Of a DNA stretch of 59,901 bases, positions 15,839-24,866 are shown piece by piece. Source of the DNA: Pseudomonadota bacterium (GTDB lineage: Bacteria; Pseudomonadota; Gammaproteobacteria; Steroidobacterales; GCA-2729495); NCBI GenBank assembly GCA_963205295.1, contig CAUJIY010000090.1, forward strand, positions 1 through 59,901, in the 5' to 3' direction. The notes under the pieces are model-generated. The model had not been told where the DNA came from. It searched no databases and saw nothing but the letters and a program-made list of their open reading frames with translations. How positions within the stretch are numbered: position 1 is the stretch's first letter; every line of letters begins with the position of its first letter. A program made the translations under genes and the position numbers.

Positions 15839-18580
15839 TCAAGGCGCCGTGCCGCCAGCGTCGAGGAGGCGGATCCCGCTGAACCCGAGTTTGCCAAGCT
15901 CACCCTCGATGCGGGCGCGGTCGCCGACCACGACGAAGATCTGGTTGCCGGGGCGCAGCTGCGCACGCGCCACCCGGTCGACGTCGGCGAGCGTCACGCT
16001 GCGCACCCCGGCGGCATAGGTCTGCCAGTAGTCGTCGGGCAGCCCGAGGCGAACGCTCTCGGCGAGCGCGCCAACCACGGCGCCGGCCGTTTCCCAGCGG
16101 CCCGGCAGCGACCGTACCTCGGTCGTCTGTACGCGGGCGAGTTCGGCGGCCGTTGCCGGGCGCGCTCCCGTGATGCCGGTGAATTCGCCGCGCAGTTCGC
16201 GCAGCGCGTCCGCCGTGTGGGCCGTCTCCACCGGAGCGTAGGCGAAGTAGGGCCGCTCGCCGCGTGCGTCCATGAGCACGCTGTAGGCACCGTAGGACCA
16301 GTGCCTGGTCTCGCGCAGGTTCATGTTCAGGCGCGCCGAGAACTGGCCGCCGAGGATGTTGTTCAGGGCCTGGAGCGCGAACTCCTCTTCGTTCGACCGC
16401 GGCGGCAGCGTCTGGCCGGCGAAGATCACCGACTGGTCGGCACCGGGGCGATCGAGGAGGTAGAGCACGTCGCTCGCTGCCGGGTGAGCCGGGCCGATCG
16501 TGAGCGACGGTACGGCGCCGCGCTGCCAGCCCGCGAACAGCCGCTCGAGCAGCGGGCGCAGTTGTGCCAGCGTGGTGTCGCCGGCCACGACCAGGGCGGC
16601 GTGGTCGGGCCTGAACCAGCTGGCGTGGAATGCGGCCAGATCGGCGCTCGCCAGCGCCCGGATCGAAGCCTCGGTGCCGGTGCCGGTGAGCGGCTGGGCG
16701 TAGGGGTGGCCCGCGCCGTAGAGCAGCTGCGGCAGCACCCGCAGGGCCATCGAATTCGGGCGGTTCTGCTCCTGCTGCAAGCCCGCGAGGAAGATACCGC
16801 GCAGCCGCTCGAGTTCCTGCGCGGGGAAGGTCGGCTCGAGCACGACGTCGGCGAACAGCTCGAGCGACGGCTCGAGCCGGTCGCGCAGCGCCGAGAGATG
16901 AATCGAGGCGTTGTCGAGGCTCGCACCGGTGCCGAGTTCGGCGCCGAGCAGGGCCAGTTCCTCGCTGATCTGCAGGGCGCTGCGCCGGCGCGTGCCTTCG
17001 TCGAGCATGGCCATGGTGACGCTGGCCGTCCCGGGCCGCCCCTGCGGGTCGGCGGCGTAGCCGCCCTGGAGGACGAGATCCAGTTCCACCAGGCCGGTAC
17101 CGGGTCGCGGGGCGAGGATCACGTCGAGGCCATTGGCGAGCTGCGTGCGTTCGACCTGCGGAAAGCCGACGTCTGGTGGCGCTCCGGCCGGTGGCATGGC
17201 GCTGCGGTCGGCACCGGTGGCCGCCGTGTGGCCAGGCGACCAGGGCAGCACGTGCAGCGTGACGGCCGCGCCGCCGAGCCACTCGGCCGCAACGTTGCGC
17301 AGGTCCTCGGGGCGTGCGGCATCGACCACGGCGAGGTCGCGTTTCCAGGCGTCGGGGGAGCCGCCGAGCACCTGGCTCTCGGCGAGGATGCCGGCCTTGC
17401 CGCTGAAGCCGCCCACCTGCTCGATGCCGCGCAGGAATCCCGCGCGCAGCTGCGTGGTGACGCGCTCGATCTCGCGGCGCGTCGGCCCCTTGGCGGCGAA
17501 GGCCGCGAGCTCCTCGCGCACTGCCTGGTCGATCGCCTCGAGTGCGACGCCCGGCCGTGCCGAGACCTGCAGGTAACTGATGCCGGCGATCTCGAGCGGC
17601 ATCACGCCGAGCTGCACGTCGCTCGCCAGGCGATCGCGGTACACGAGCCGCTGGTAGAGGCGGGAGTTCTTGTCGCCGGCGAGCACGGCGGTGGCGAGTC
17701 CGAGCAGCTGCGCGTCACGGCTGCCCCACTGCGGTGCGGTCCAGGCGCGGTACAGGCGTGCCTGCGGCACGCGATCCTGCATGGTCATTTGGCGCTCGAC
17801 GGTATGGCGCGGGATCCACAGCCCCGCGCGCGTCACCGGCGGGACCGCCGCGATGTCGCCGAAGTACAGGCGTACCTTGCGCAGCACCTCGTCGGTGTCG
17901 ACGTCGCCGGCGATGGCGAGCACCGCATTGTTCGGGCCGTACCAGGCCTTGAACCAGTTGCGCGCATCCTCGAGCGTGGCGGCGTCGAGGTCTGCCATCG
18001 AGCCGATGGTCTCCCATGAGTAGGGGTGGTCGGCAGGGAACAGCGCTGGCTGCAGGTACTCCCAGACGCGGCCGTAGGGCTGGTTGTCGCCCTGGCGCTT
18101 CTCGTTCTTCACCACACCACGCTGCTCGTCGAGCCGCGCCTGGGTGATGGCGCCGAGGAAGTGGCCCATGCGCTCGGATTCCAGCCACAGGATGCTGTCG
18201 AGCGCATTCTTCGGCACCGTCTGGAAATAGTTGGTGCGGTCGAACCAGGTGGTGCCGTTGAATTCGGTGGCACCGAGGTTCTCCAGCGCGTTGATGATTT
18301 CGTCGTCGTAGTGCTCGGTGCCCTGGAACATCAGATGCTCGAACAGGTGTGCGAAGCCGGTGCGTCCCCGCACCTCGTCCTTCGAGCCGACGTGGTACCA
18401 GATGTTCACCGCCACCACCGGCGCTTTGCGGTCCTCGTGGACGATGACGGTGAGCCCGTTGTCGAGCACCTCCCGGCGGTAGGGGATGTCGATGTCGGGC
18501 CTGCCGGTGGCGCCGGCGGGAGCGGCGACGCCGAGCGCCAGAAGACAGAGGAATCCAGTCGCCATCGAGGGGGTGCGCAT
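15839..18580 (-). CDS. M16 family zinc metallopeptidase, double-length
   Basis: A 913-residue periplasmic protease of the pitrilysin/insulinase (M16) superfamily. A signal peptide (about residues 1-25) is followed by an active N-terminal half with the inverted zinc motif HLFEH (His78, Glu81, His82) and downstream Glu ligand region (ESERMGHFL...NEKRQG). The second half repeats the M16 fold (from about residue 460, QLANGLDVILAP) without the zinc motif, as usual for fused M16A/M16B-like proteins. The ATG at 18580 gives the best signal peptide. An extension upstream to 18658 has none. It degrades peptides, but the physiological substrate is unknown. Confidence 0.93.
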   Translation of the reverse strand: MRTPSMATGFLCLLALGVAAPAGATGRPDIDIPYRREVLDNGLTVIVHEDRKAPVVAVNIWYHVGSKDEVRGRTGFAHLFEHLMFQGTEHYDDEIINALENLGATEFNGTTWFDRTNYFQTVPKNALDSILWLESERMGHFLGAITQARLDEQRGVVKNEKRQGDNQPYGRVWEYLQPALFPADHPYSWETIGSMADLDAATLEDARNWFKAWYGPNNAVLAIAGDVDTDEVLRKVRLYFGDIAAVPPVTRAGLWIPRHTVERQMTMQDRVPQARLYRAWTAPQWGSRDAQLLGLATAVLAGDKNSRLYQRLVYRDRLASDVQLGVMPLEIAGISYLQVSARPGVALEAIDQAVREELAAFAAKGPTRREIERVTTQLRAGFLRGIEQVGGFSGKAGILAESQVLGGSPDAWKRDLAVVDAARPEDLRNVAAEWLGGAAVTLHVLPWSPGHTAATGADRSAMPPAGAPPDVGFPQVERTQLANGLDVILAPRPGTGLVELDLVLQGGYAADPQGRPGTASVTMAMLDEGTRRRSALQISEELALLGAELGTGASLDNASIHLSALRDRLEPSLELFADVVLEPTFPAQELERLRGIFLAGLQQEQNRPNSMALRVLPQLLYGAGHPYAQPLTGTGTEASIRALASADLAAFHASWFRPDHAALVVAGDTTLAQLRPLLERLFAGWQRGAVPSLTIGPAHPAASDVLYLLDRPGADQSVIFAGQTLPPRSNEEEFALQALNNILGGQFSARLNMNLRETRHWSYGAYSVLMDARGERPYFAYAPVETAHTADALRELRGEFTGITGARPATAAELARVQTTEVRSLPGRWETAGAVVGALAESVRLGLPDDYWQTYAAGVRSVTLADVDRVARAQLRPGNQIFVVVGDRARIEGELGKLGFSGIRLLDAGGTAP

Positions 18581-18677
18581 GAGCGTGATAGCCAGGCAGG
18601 GGTGACAGGGCGGGGATTCTAGCAGCGCCGGCGGCGGCGCCGGCGGGCGGGCGACCACCTGCCGCGGCGCGGCCCGC

Positions 18678-18689
18678 TATACTGCCGGC
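18678..18689 (+). promoter_or_regulatory. -10 element giving a candidate leaderless pip transcript
   Basis: TATACT (18678-18683) ends 6 nt before the ATG at 18690, so transcription would start at or next to the A of the start codon. No -35 is evident in the GC-rich sequence upstream, and no ribosome binding site fits between. Confidence 0.45.
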
Positions 18690-19667
18690 ATGCCCGTCGT
18701 CCCGCCCAGCACCGCCGAGCGTCGCGGCCTGTATCCCGCGCTCGAACCGTATCGCAGCGGCTATCTGCGGGTCTCGCCGCTGCACGATGTCTATTTCGAG
18801 GAATGCGGTAATCCGCAGGGTGTGGCGGCGCTGTTCGTGCACGGTGGACCGGGCGCCGGTGGCGATGTCACACCGCGTCGGTTCTTCGATCCGTCGCGCT
18901 ACCGCGTGGTGCTGTTCGATCAGCGCGGCTGCGGGCGCAGCCGTCCGCACGCCGAACTGCGCGGGAACACGACGCAGGACCTGGTCGCCGACATCGAGCG
19001 GCTGCGTGAGCATCTCGGCATCGGACGCTGGCTGGTATTCGGTGGTTCCTGGGGCAGCACTCTCGCACTGGTGTACGCCGAGGCGCATCCGCAGCACGTC
19101 ACCGCGCTGGTGCTGCGCGGGATCTTTATGCTGCGCCCGGCCGAACTGCACTGGTTCTACCAGCATGGGGCGAGCGAGATCTGGCCGGACCGCTGGCAGG
19201 AGTACCTGGCGCCGATTCCGCCAGCCGAGCACGGCGACCTGCTGCGCGCCTATCACCGCCGGCTGACCGGCCCCGACCCGGCGGTTGCGCAGGCAGCAGC
19301 GCGCGCGTGGTCGGTCTGGGAGGGTGCCACCAGCCACCTGCTCGAATCCGGGACCACCGTCGAGCGCTTTGGTGCCGATGAGTTCGCGCTGGCACTGGCC
19401 CGCATCGAGGCCCACTATTTCGTCAACGGTGGCTTTCTCGATGCACCGGACCAGATCCTGCGCGACGTCGGCCGCATCCGCGCCATCCCGGGCGTGATCG
19501 TGCAGGGCCGTTACGACGTCGTCTGTCCCATGACTTCGGCCTGGGACCTGTACCGCGCCTGGCCCGAGGCGCAGTTGCGCATCGTCCCCGATGCCGGGCA
19601 CTCGGCCTTCGAACCCGGCATCATCCACGAACTCGTCTCGGCCACGGACCGATTCAGCCAGCCATGA
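18690..19667 (+). CDS. pip: Proline iminopeptidase
   Basis: A 325-residue cytosolic alpha/beta-hydrolase that removes N-terminal proline from peptides (family S33). It shows the oxyanion HGGPGAGG, DQRGCGRSRPH, the nucleophile elbow GGSWGSTLAL, and the late Asp/His region (GRYDVVCPM...DAGHSAFEPG). The length matches S33 proline iminopeptidases of proteobacteria. The next gene overlaps it by 4 nt (ATGA). Confidence 0.95.
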   Translation: MPVVPPSTAERRGLYPALEPYRSGYLRVSPLHDVYFEECGNPQGVAALFVHGGPGAGGDVTPRRFFDPSRYRVVLFDQRGCGRSRPHAELRGNTTQDLVADIERLREHLGIGRWLVFGGSWGSTLALVYAEAHPQHVTALVLRGIFMLRPAELHWFYQHGASEIWPDRWQEYLAPIPPAEHGDLLRAYHRRLTGPDPAVAQAAARAWSVWEGATSHLLESGTTVERFGADEFALALARIEAHYFVNGGFLDAPDQILRDVGRIRAIPGVIVQGRYDVVCPMTSAWDLYRAWPEAQLRIVPDAGHSAFEPGIIHELVSATDRFSQP

Positions 19668-21010
19668 CCAACCAGTCCCTGCTCATCGTCAATGCCCGCA
19701 TCGTCAACGAGGACAGCATCACCGAGGGTGACGTGTTGGTCCGCGACGGGCGCATCGAGCGCGTCGGCTTCGGCCTGACCGGCACGCACGCCGACCGCGT
19801 GATCGACGCGCGCGGCCGCCACCTGCTGCCCGGCATGATCGACGACCAGGTGCATTTCCGCGAGCCGGGGCTCACCCACAAGGGCGACATCGCCACCGAG
19901 TCGGCGGCTGCGGTGGCCGGTGGCATCACCAGCTTCATGGACATGCCGAACACCATTCCCAACGCCACCACGCGCGCCGCGCTGGCCGACAAGTACCTGG
20001 CCGCGGCCGGGCGGGCCCGCGCCAACTTCGCCTTCTACCTCGGCGGCGCCAACGACAACATCGAGGAGATCCGTGCGCTGCGCCCGGAACAGGCCTGCGG
20101 GGTCAAGGTGTTCATGGGTGCTTCCACCGGCAACATGCTGGTCGACGATCCCGTACAGCTCGAGCGCATCTTCACCGACTGCCCGCTGCTGATCGCGACA
20201 CACTGCGAGGACACGGCGCTCATCCGCGCAAACGAGGCCCAGGCGCGGGAGCGCTACGGTGAGGCCGTGCCACCGGCGGCGCATCCCGGGATCCGTTCAG
20301 AGGAGTCGTGCTGGCGCTCGTCCTCCATGGCCGTCGATCTGGCACGGCGCCACGGCGCGCGCCTGCACGTGCTGCACCTGACTACCGCGCGCGAGATGGC
20401 GTTGTTCGAGCCGGGACCGGTCGCCGGCAAGCGCATCACGGCCGAGGTCTGCGTCCACCACCTGCTGCTCGACGACAGCCGCTACGAGGATCTCGGCAAC
20501 CTCATGAAGTGCAATCCGGCAGTGAAGAGTGCTGCCGACCGCGCGGCCCTGGTCGCGGCATTGCGCGAGGACCGCATCGACGTGGTCGGCACCGACCATG
20601 CCCCGCACGGCCTGCGCGAGAAGGAGCAGTCGTACCTGCGCGCACCGGCCGGCCTGCCGCTGGCACAGCATGCGCTGCCGATGATGCTCGAGCACCACCA
20701 CGACGGTGCCCTCACGCTCGAGACGATCGTGCGCAAGACGAGCCACGCGGTGGCCGACCTCTTCGGCATCCGCGAACGCGGCTACATCCGCGAGGGGTAC
20801 TGGGCCGACCTGGTGCTGGTCGATCTGCGCCGCGGCACCGAAGTGCGCGGTGACGAGCTGTTGTACAAGGTGGCCTGGTCGCCCTTCGAGGGAACGACCT
20901 TCCGTTCGCAGGTCAGCTGCACGCTGGTCAACGGCGTGGTCGCCTGGGAGGATGGTGCGCTCACCGGCGAGATCCCGGGCCGGCGCCTGGAGTGCCACGC
21001 GGCGCGCTGA
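19664..21010 (+). CDS. Dihydroorotase-type amidohydrolase with QVH instead of HVH
   Basis: A 448-residue amidohydrolase of the class I dihydroorotase group (TIGR00857-like), which interconverts N-carbamoyl-aspartate and dihydroorotate in pyrimidine synthesis. It carries the landmark DDQVHFREPG (Gln62-Val-His64) followed by FMDMPNT, the carbamylated-Lys region GVKVFMGASTGNM, metal His in THCED and LHLTTA, and GTDHAPH. In most class I enzymes the first of these residues is His. Here it is Gln, as I recall for a related subgroup in Bacteroidetes. It may still be a working dihydroorotase. The ATGA overlap with pip indicates co-translation. Confidence 0.8.
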   Translation: MTNQSLLIVNARIVNEDSITEGDVLVRDGRIERVGFGLTGTHADRVIDARGRHLLPGMIDDQVHFREPGLTHKGDIATESAAAVAGGITSFMDMPNTIPNATTRAALADKYLAAAGRARANFAFYLGGANDNIEEIRALRPEQACGVKVFMGASTGNMLVDDPVQLERIFTDCPLLIATHCEDTALIRANEAQARERYGEAVPPAAHPGIRSEESCWRSSSMAVDLARRHGARLHVLHLTTAREMALFEPGPVAGKRITAEVCVHHLLLDDSRYEDLGNLMKCNPAVKSAADRAALVAALREDRIDVVGTDHAPHGLREKEQSYLRAPAGLPLAQHALPMMLEHHHDGALTLETIVRKTSHAVADLFGIRERGYIREGYWADLVLVDLRRGTEVRGDELLYKVAWSPFEGTTFRSQVSCTLVNGVVAWEDGALTGEIPGRRLECHAAR

Positions 21011-21058
21011 GCCGGGCGCCAGCGCGGCAGATCCGGCCACGCGCAATGAGCGCCGGCT

Positions 21059-22420
21059 TCAGCTGCGATCGCCTTTCGCCACCGACCGTCCGATGCCCTC
21101 GTACGGCGTCCATGCGCCTGGATCGATCAGGCGTCGCCCGTCGACCAGGACGGGACGGGTTGCGCCACCGGCGAGCACGGCTGGCAGCGTGCGGAATTGC
21201 TCCCAGCGCGTCACCAGCAGCACCGCCTGGGCCTCGCGTACCGCAGCGGCGAGCGACGGCGCATAGCGTACGGTCTCGCCCGCGAATACCCGCCGCGCTT
21301 CCTCCATCGCTGCCGGGTCGTAAGCGGTGACCTCGGCGCCGGCGGCGAGCAGTGCGCGCACGATCGGGATCGCCGGGGACTCGCGCATGTCGTTGGTGTC
21401 GGGCCGGAAGGCGAGGCCGAGCACCGTGACGCGCACGCCCTTGAGCACCGGGAAGTGCCGGCCGAGCAGGTCGAGCATGCGTGCCGGCTGGCCGCGGTTC
21501 ACCTCGAGTACGGCCCCGAGCAGGGGCATCGGGCTGCCGGCGGCGGCACCCTGCGCGGCGAGCGCACTCACGTCCTTCGGCAGGCAGCTGCCACCGAAGC
21601 CGCAGCCGGCTTCGAGAAAGCCGACGATGCCCGGGCGCAGCGCGCGGCCATCGTCGGTGGTGACCGTGAGATAGCGGCTGGTGTGCACCCCGCGCATCAC
21701 GTCGGCGACGTCGATGCCGCCGAGCGTGGCGCCGAGGTTGCCGATCTCGTTCGAGAACGAAATCATCGTCGCCAGCAGCGAGTTGGACGCGTACTTGATC
21801 ATCTCCGCGGTGGCGCAGCCGGTGCGGATGACCGGCACGCCAGCGAAGCCGGCATAGAGCCGCTCCTGGGCGGCGATGCTGGCGGCATCGATGCCGCCGA
21901 TGACGATGCGGTCCGGGTCCATGAAGTCACCGACCGCTTCGCCCTCGGTGAGGAATTCCGGGTTCATGCCGACGCCGAAGTCGCGGCCCGCCTGCCGGCC
22001 GGAGGCCTGCTCGAGGATCGGTCGCACGACGCTGTCGGTCGTTCCCGGGATGACCGTGCTCTTCATGACCACCACGTGGTAGGCAGGTTTTTCGCGCAGT
22101 GCCGCGCCGATCTGCCGGGCCACTTCGCGGATGTAGCCGAGATCGATCTCGCGGCCGTCGAAAGGCGTGCCGACGGCGATCAGCGACAGTTCGCTGTCGA
22201 GTACGGCAGCGCGCAGGTCCGTGGTGGCGCGCAACCGCGTGCCGAGGTTCCGTTGCAGCATGGCGTCGAGGTCGCGCTCGTAGATCGGCGAAACACCCTG
22301 GTTGATGCGCGCCACCTTGGCGGCATCGACGTCCACACAGGTGACTTCGTGGCCCTTCTCCGCCAGGCAGGCGCCCGAGACCAGGCCGACGTAGCCCGTG
22401 CCGATGATCGAAACCTTCAT
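21059..22420 (-). CDS. ugd: UDP-glucose 6-dehydrogenase
   Basis: A 453-residue NAD-dependent enzyme that oxidises UDP-glucose to UDP-glucuronate in two steps. Visible are the Rossmann motif GTGYVGLVSGACLAEKGH, AVGTPFDG, KSTVIPGTTD, the substrate-binding FLTEGEAVGDFMDPDRIV, the catalytic Cys in GFGGSCLPKD and the C-terminal GLAFRPDTNDMRESP. The ATG at 22420 directly precedes the Rossmann fold. It lies 35 nt downstream of the decarboxylase-like epimerase gene, so the two probably make a UDP-sugar for an exopolysaccharide or LPS. Confidence 0.94.
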   Translation of the reverse strand: MKVSIIGTGYVGLVSGACLAEKGHEVTCVDVDAAKVARINQGVSPIYERDLDAMLQRNLGTRLRATTDLRAAVLDSELSLIAVGTPFDGREIDLGYIREVARQIGAALREKPAYHVVVMKSTVIPGTTDSVVRPILEQASGRQAGRDFGVGMNPEFLTEGEAVGDFMDPDRIVIGGIDAASIAAQERLYAGFAGVPVIRTGCATAEMIKYASNSLLATMISFSNEIGNLGATLGGIDVADVMRGVHTSRYLTVTTDDGRALRPGIVGFLEAGCGFGGSCLPKDVSALAAQGAAAGSPMPLLGAVLEVNRGQPARMLDLLGRHFPVLKGVRVTVLGLAFRPDTNDMRESPAIPIVRALLAAGAEVTAYDPAAMEEARRVFAGETVRYAPSLAAAVREAQAVLLVTRWEQFRTLPAVLAGGATRPVLVDGRRLIDPGAWTPYEGIGRSVAKGDRS

Positions 22421-22455
22421 GCGTTTGTCGTCCTCAGCGTGGCGAGGCCCCCGGG

Positions 22456-23565
22456 TCAGGCGTCCTCGGCCGCGCGGTTGTCGCCATACCAGACCAGCGT
22501 GCGGCGCAGGCCCTCGTCGAGGGACACCACCGGGTCGTAGCCGAGCTCGGCGCGGGCCTTGGCGATCACCGGGCAGCGGCGGTTGGGGTTGTCGACGAGG
22601 TAGGCCGCCTCCTGGCTCTGCTGGCGCACGACGCGGCCGCGGTAGCCATACAGCTCGCCGGCGAGGGCGGTGAGCTTGCCGGCCAGGTCGGCCATCGAGA
22701 TCTCGGGAGTCTCCACGCCGATGTTGTAGGCCTCGCCGTCGCGGCCACGGGTCAGGATCTTGAAATAACCGGTCACCGCATCGGCGGAATAGCAGAAGGT
22801 GCGCTTCGGCGCGCCGTCGGAGAGCATGACGATGTCGCGGCCGTTCATGATGTCGCGCGCGAAATCGGGGATCACGCGCCGGTCGCTGATCTTCAGGCCC
22901 GGGCCGTAGTTGTTGAACGGCCGGGCCACCCTCACGGGCACGCCGTGCTGCGCGGCGAAGTTCACGCACAGCGTTTCGCCGAAACGCTTGGCCTCGTCGT
23001 AGCAGGCCCGCGGCCCGGTGCAGGAGACGAAGCCGCGGTAGTCCTCGGGTGTGGGGATGTCATCGGGCGTGGGGTCGCCGTAGATTTCGCTGCTCGAGAA
23101 GAACAGGAAGCCCGCCACCGGCCGCGGGCGGGACTGCTGTGCCAGGGCGTAATCGAGCAGCATGCGCAGGCCATTGACGTTGGCATCCATGGTGCCGATC
23201 GGGTCCTTGCGGTAATAGGTCGGCGACGCGATCGACGCGGCGTGAACGATGAACTGGAAATCGCCCATGTCGGCCGGCAGCGGGTGGCGGATGTCGTGGC
23301 GCACCAGGCGCAGCTGCGGGTCACGCTCCAGGCGCGCGAGCCAGGCTGGCATCCCGCGCACGAAGCTGTCGTAGACCACGACCTCGATCGGTGCGCCCCG
23401 CCCGAGCCGGTTCCAGTGCAGTGCGGCCTGCACGAAGTAGTGCCCGAGGAAGCCGGCACCGCCGGTGAGCAGCAGGCGCTGGCCTGACAGGCGCGCAAAC
23501 TCCTCACGCAGGTTGCCGCACATGGTGTCGAGATCGAGCTGGACGACGTCCTGGGCATTCATCAT
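22456..23565 (-). CDS. NAD-dependent epimerase/dehydratase, UDP-glucuronate decarboxylase-like
   Basis: A 369-residue extended SDR. It shows GGAGFLGHYF, DIRHPLP, HAASIASPTYYRKDP, the SSSEIYGDP loop, and the catalytic YDEAKRFGE, then RPFNNYGPG. These motifs are those of UDP-xylose synthase-type enzymes, which decarboxylate UDP-glucuronate. The gene precedes ugd, whose product would be its substrate. The double ATG at 23565/23562 opens the family-like sequence. The region further upstream in frame is not conserved. Alternative: a UDP-glucuronate epimerase. Confidence 0.85.
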   Translation of the reverse strand: MMNAQDVVQLDLDTMCGNLREEFARLSGQRLLLTGGAGFLGHYFVQAALHWNRLGRGAPIEVVVYDSFVRGMPAWLARLERDPQLRLVRHDIRHPLPADMGDFQFIVHAASIASPTYYRKDPIGTMDANVNGLRMLLDYALAQQSRPRPVAGFLFFSSSEIYGDPTPDDIPTPEDYRGFVSCTGPRACYDEAKRFGETLCVNFAAQHGVPVRVARPFNNYGPGLKISDRRVIPDFARDIMNGRDIVMLSDGAPKRTFCYSADAVTGYFKILTRGRDGEAYNIGVETPEISMADLAGKLTALAGELYGYRGRVVRQQSQEAAYLVDNPNRRCPVIAKARAELGYDPVVSLDEGLRRTLVWYGDNRAAEDA

Positions 23566-23732
23566 GGCGGTCCCGGCTGGCAGCTGTTTTCGGATTGTCG
23601 TGCGTTGTTGTTCTGGCACAGGGGCACCGCCGGCGGGGTTGGTCCGGGCGGTGCGCCAGCCGGCATTAGACCACTGCGGCCGGGTCTTTTCCTTGACGGA
23701 TCCCACGATATGCCCGGCTGGCCGCCAGCACG

Positions 23733-23762
23733 TTGCCGGGCGCGCTGCAGCGCGAGTAGACT
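23733..23762 (+). promoter_or_regulatory. Candidate promoter of the torF-like porin gene
   Basis: TTGCCG (23733-23738), 18 nt, TAGACT (23757-23762). It would give a leader of about 70 nt before the ATG at 23840. Confidence 0.4.
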
Positions 23763-23839
23763 CGTCGCCGGGGTTCCACGGCCGCTGGCCGGCACCGATG
23801 CGCTGCCGGCATGGCGCAGACGACCAAAGGGGGGCAACC

Positions 23840-24658
23840 ATGAGACTGCTGTCGATCGGAGCCGCAGGGCTCCTGCTGCTGGCTGCACAGGCGGCGCAGG
23901 CCGAGACCAGCGTGACCGTCACCGCCGTCACGGACTACGATTTCCGCGGCATTTCGCAGAGCGACGGCGACCCGGCGCTGCAGGTCGGGGTCGACTGGGC
24001 GGGCGAATACTTTTATGCCGGAGCCTGGGCGAGCAACGTCGATTACAATGGCGAGCAGGTCTATTCCGACGGTTCCTCGGCACTGGTCAACGTCGATGGT
24101 CATTTCGAACTCGACCTGCTCGCCGGCCTGGCCGGCGAGACCGAGGGTGGCTGGCGCTGGGATGTCGGCCTCACCTGGTACACCTACCCCGATTCCGACG
24201 AGAACCTGGGCAACCAGCTGGATCCCGACGACGACGAACTCGAGTCCGAGGACTACCTGGAACTCTACGCCGGCGGCGGCTTCGGACCGGTCGATGTCAG
24301 GTACTGGTACAGCCCCGATCTGTACAACTCCGACGAAACGGCGTCGTACCTGGAGGCGAACGCGAGCTTCGGGTTGCCGGCGGAGTTTTCGCTCAACCTG
24401 CACGCGGGCTACAGCTTTGGTGACTATTTCGACCTGCTGAGCGACGAGGCCGAGCTGGACGGAGTCAGCGACGATGCCGATTACTACGACTACAGCATCG
24501 GCATCGGCCGCAGCTTCGGCCACTTCGACGTCGAGCTGAAGTACGTCGGCACCGACACCGACGATTACTTCGAGGTGGACAGCGGCATCCTGCGTACCGA
24601 CGAACGGGTGATCCTGTCCGTTGCCACCACGCTGCCATGGAGCGACGAGGAGGAGTAG
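23840..24658 (+). CDS. TorF family putative porin
   Basis: A 272-residue outer-membrane beta-barrel candidate. A cleavable signal peptide (about 1-21, ending AAQAE) is followed by the family hallmark TAVTDYDFRGISQSDGDPALQ (TIGR02001, gcw_chp). Alternating strands rich in Tyr, Asp and Glu follow, and the protein ends with a strand containing VILSVATTLPW. The acidic composition is marked. Family members have been linked to uptake functions, but the substrate here is unknown. It stands alone between divergent uxs/ugd and the pot operon. Confidence 0.85.
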   Translation: MRLLSIGAAGLLLLAAQAAQAETSVTVTAVTDYDFRGISQSDGDPALQVGVDWAGEYFYAGAWASNVDYNGEQVYSDGSSALVNVDGHFELDLLAGLAGETEGGWRWDVGLTWYTYPDSDENLGNQLDPDDDELESEDYLELYAGGGFGPVDVRYWYSPDLYNSDETASYLEANASFGLPAEFSLNLHAGYSFGDYFDLLSDEAELDGVSDDADYYDYSIGIGRSFGHFDVELKYVGTDTDDYFEVDSGILRTDERVILSVATTLPWSDEEE

Positions 24659-24743
24659 GTTCTGGCAGGGCTCGTGGTCGAAGCTGTCCGGGCCATCCCG
24701 CGCGCGGGGGTCGCAGTCCCCTCGTACCAGGTCGCCGGACCGC

Positions 24744-24772
24744 TTTTCACCGCCCCCGGCCTGCGCTATAAA
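24744..24772 (+). promoter_or_regulatory. Promoter of potFGHI
   Basis: TTTTCA (24744-24749), 17 nt, TATAAA (24767-24772). Both hexamers are close to consensus and spacing is ideal. The leader of about 85 nt ends in CGGGAGAACAACC before the ATG. Confidence 0.55.
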
Positions 24773-24866
24773 CAAACGAAGAAGTCCCGTCGGCCACCGC
24801 AGCCTGCGATGCCATCCGGCAGGTTCCGGTTGCCACATCCGCGACTCGTAACCCGGGAGAACAACC

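Noticed and set aside
15818-18019. A 733-codon plus-strand frame opposite the M16 protease
   Set aside because: Antisense shadow. The minus-strand frame has signal peptide, HLFEH zinc motif and family length.
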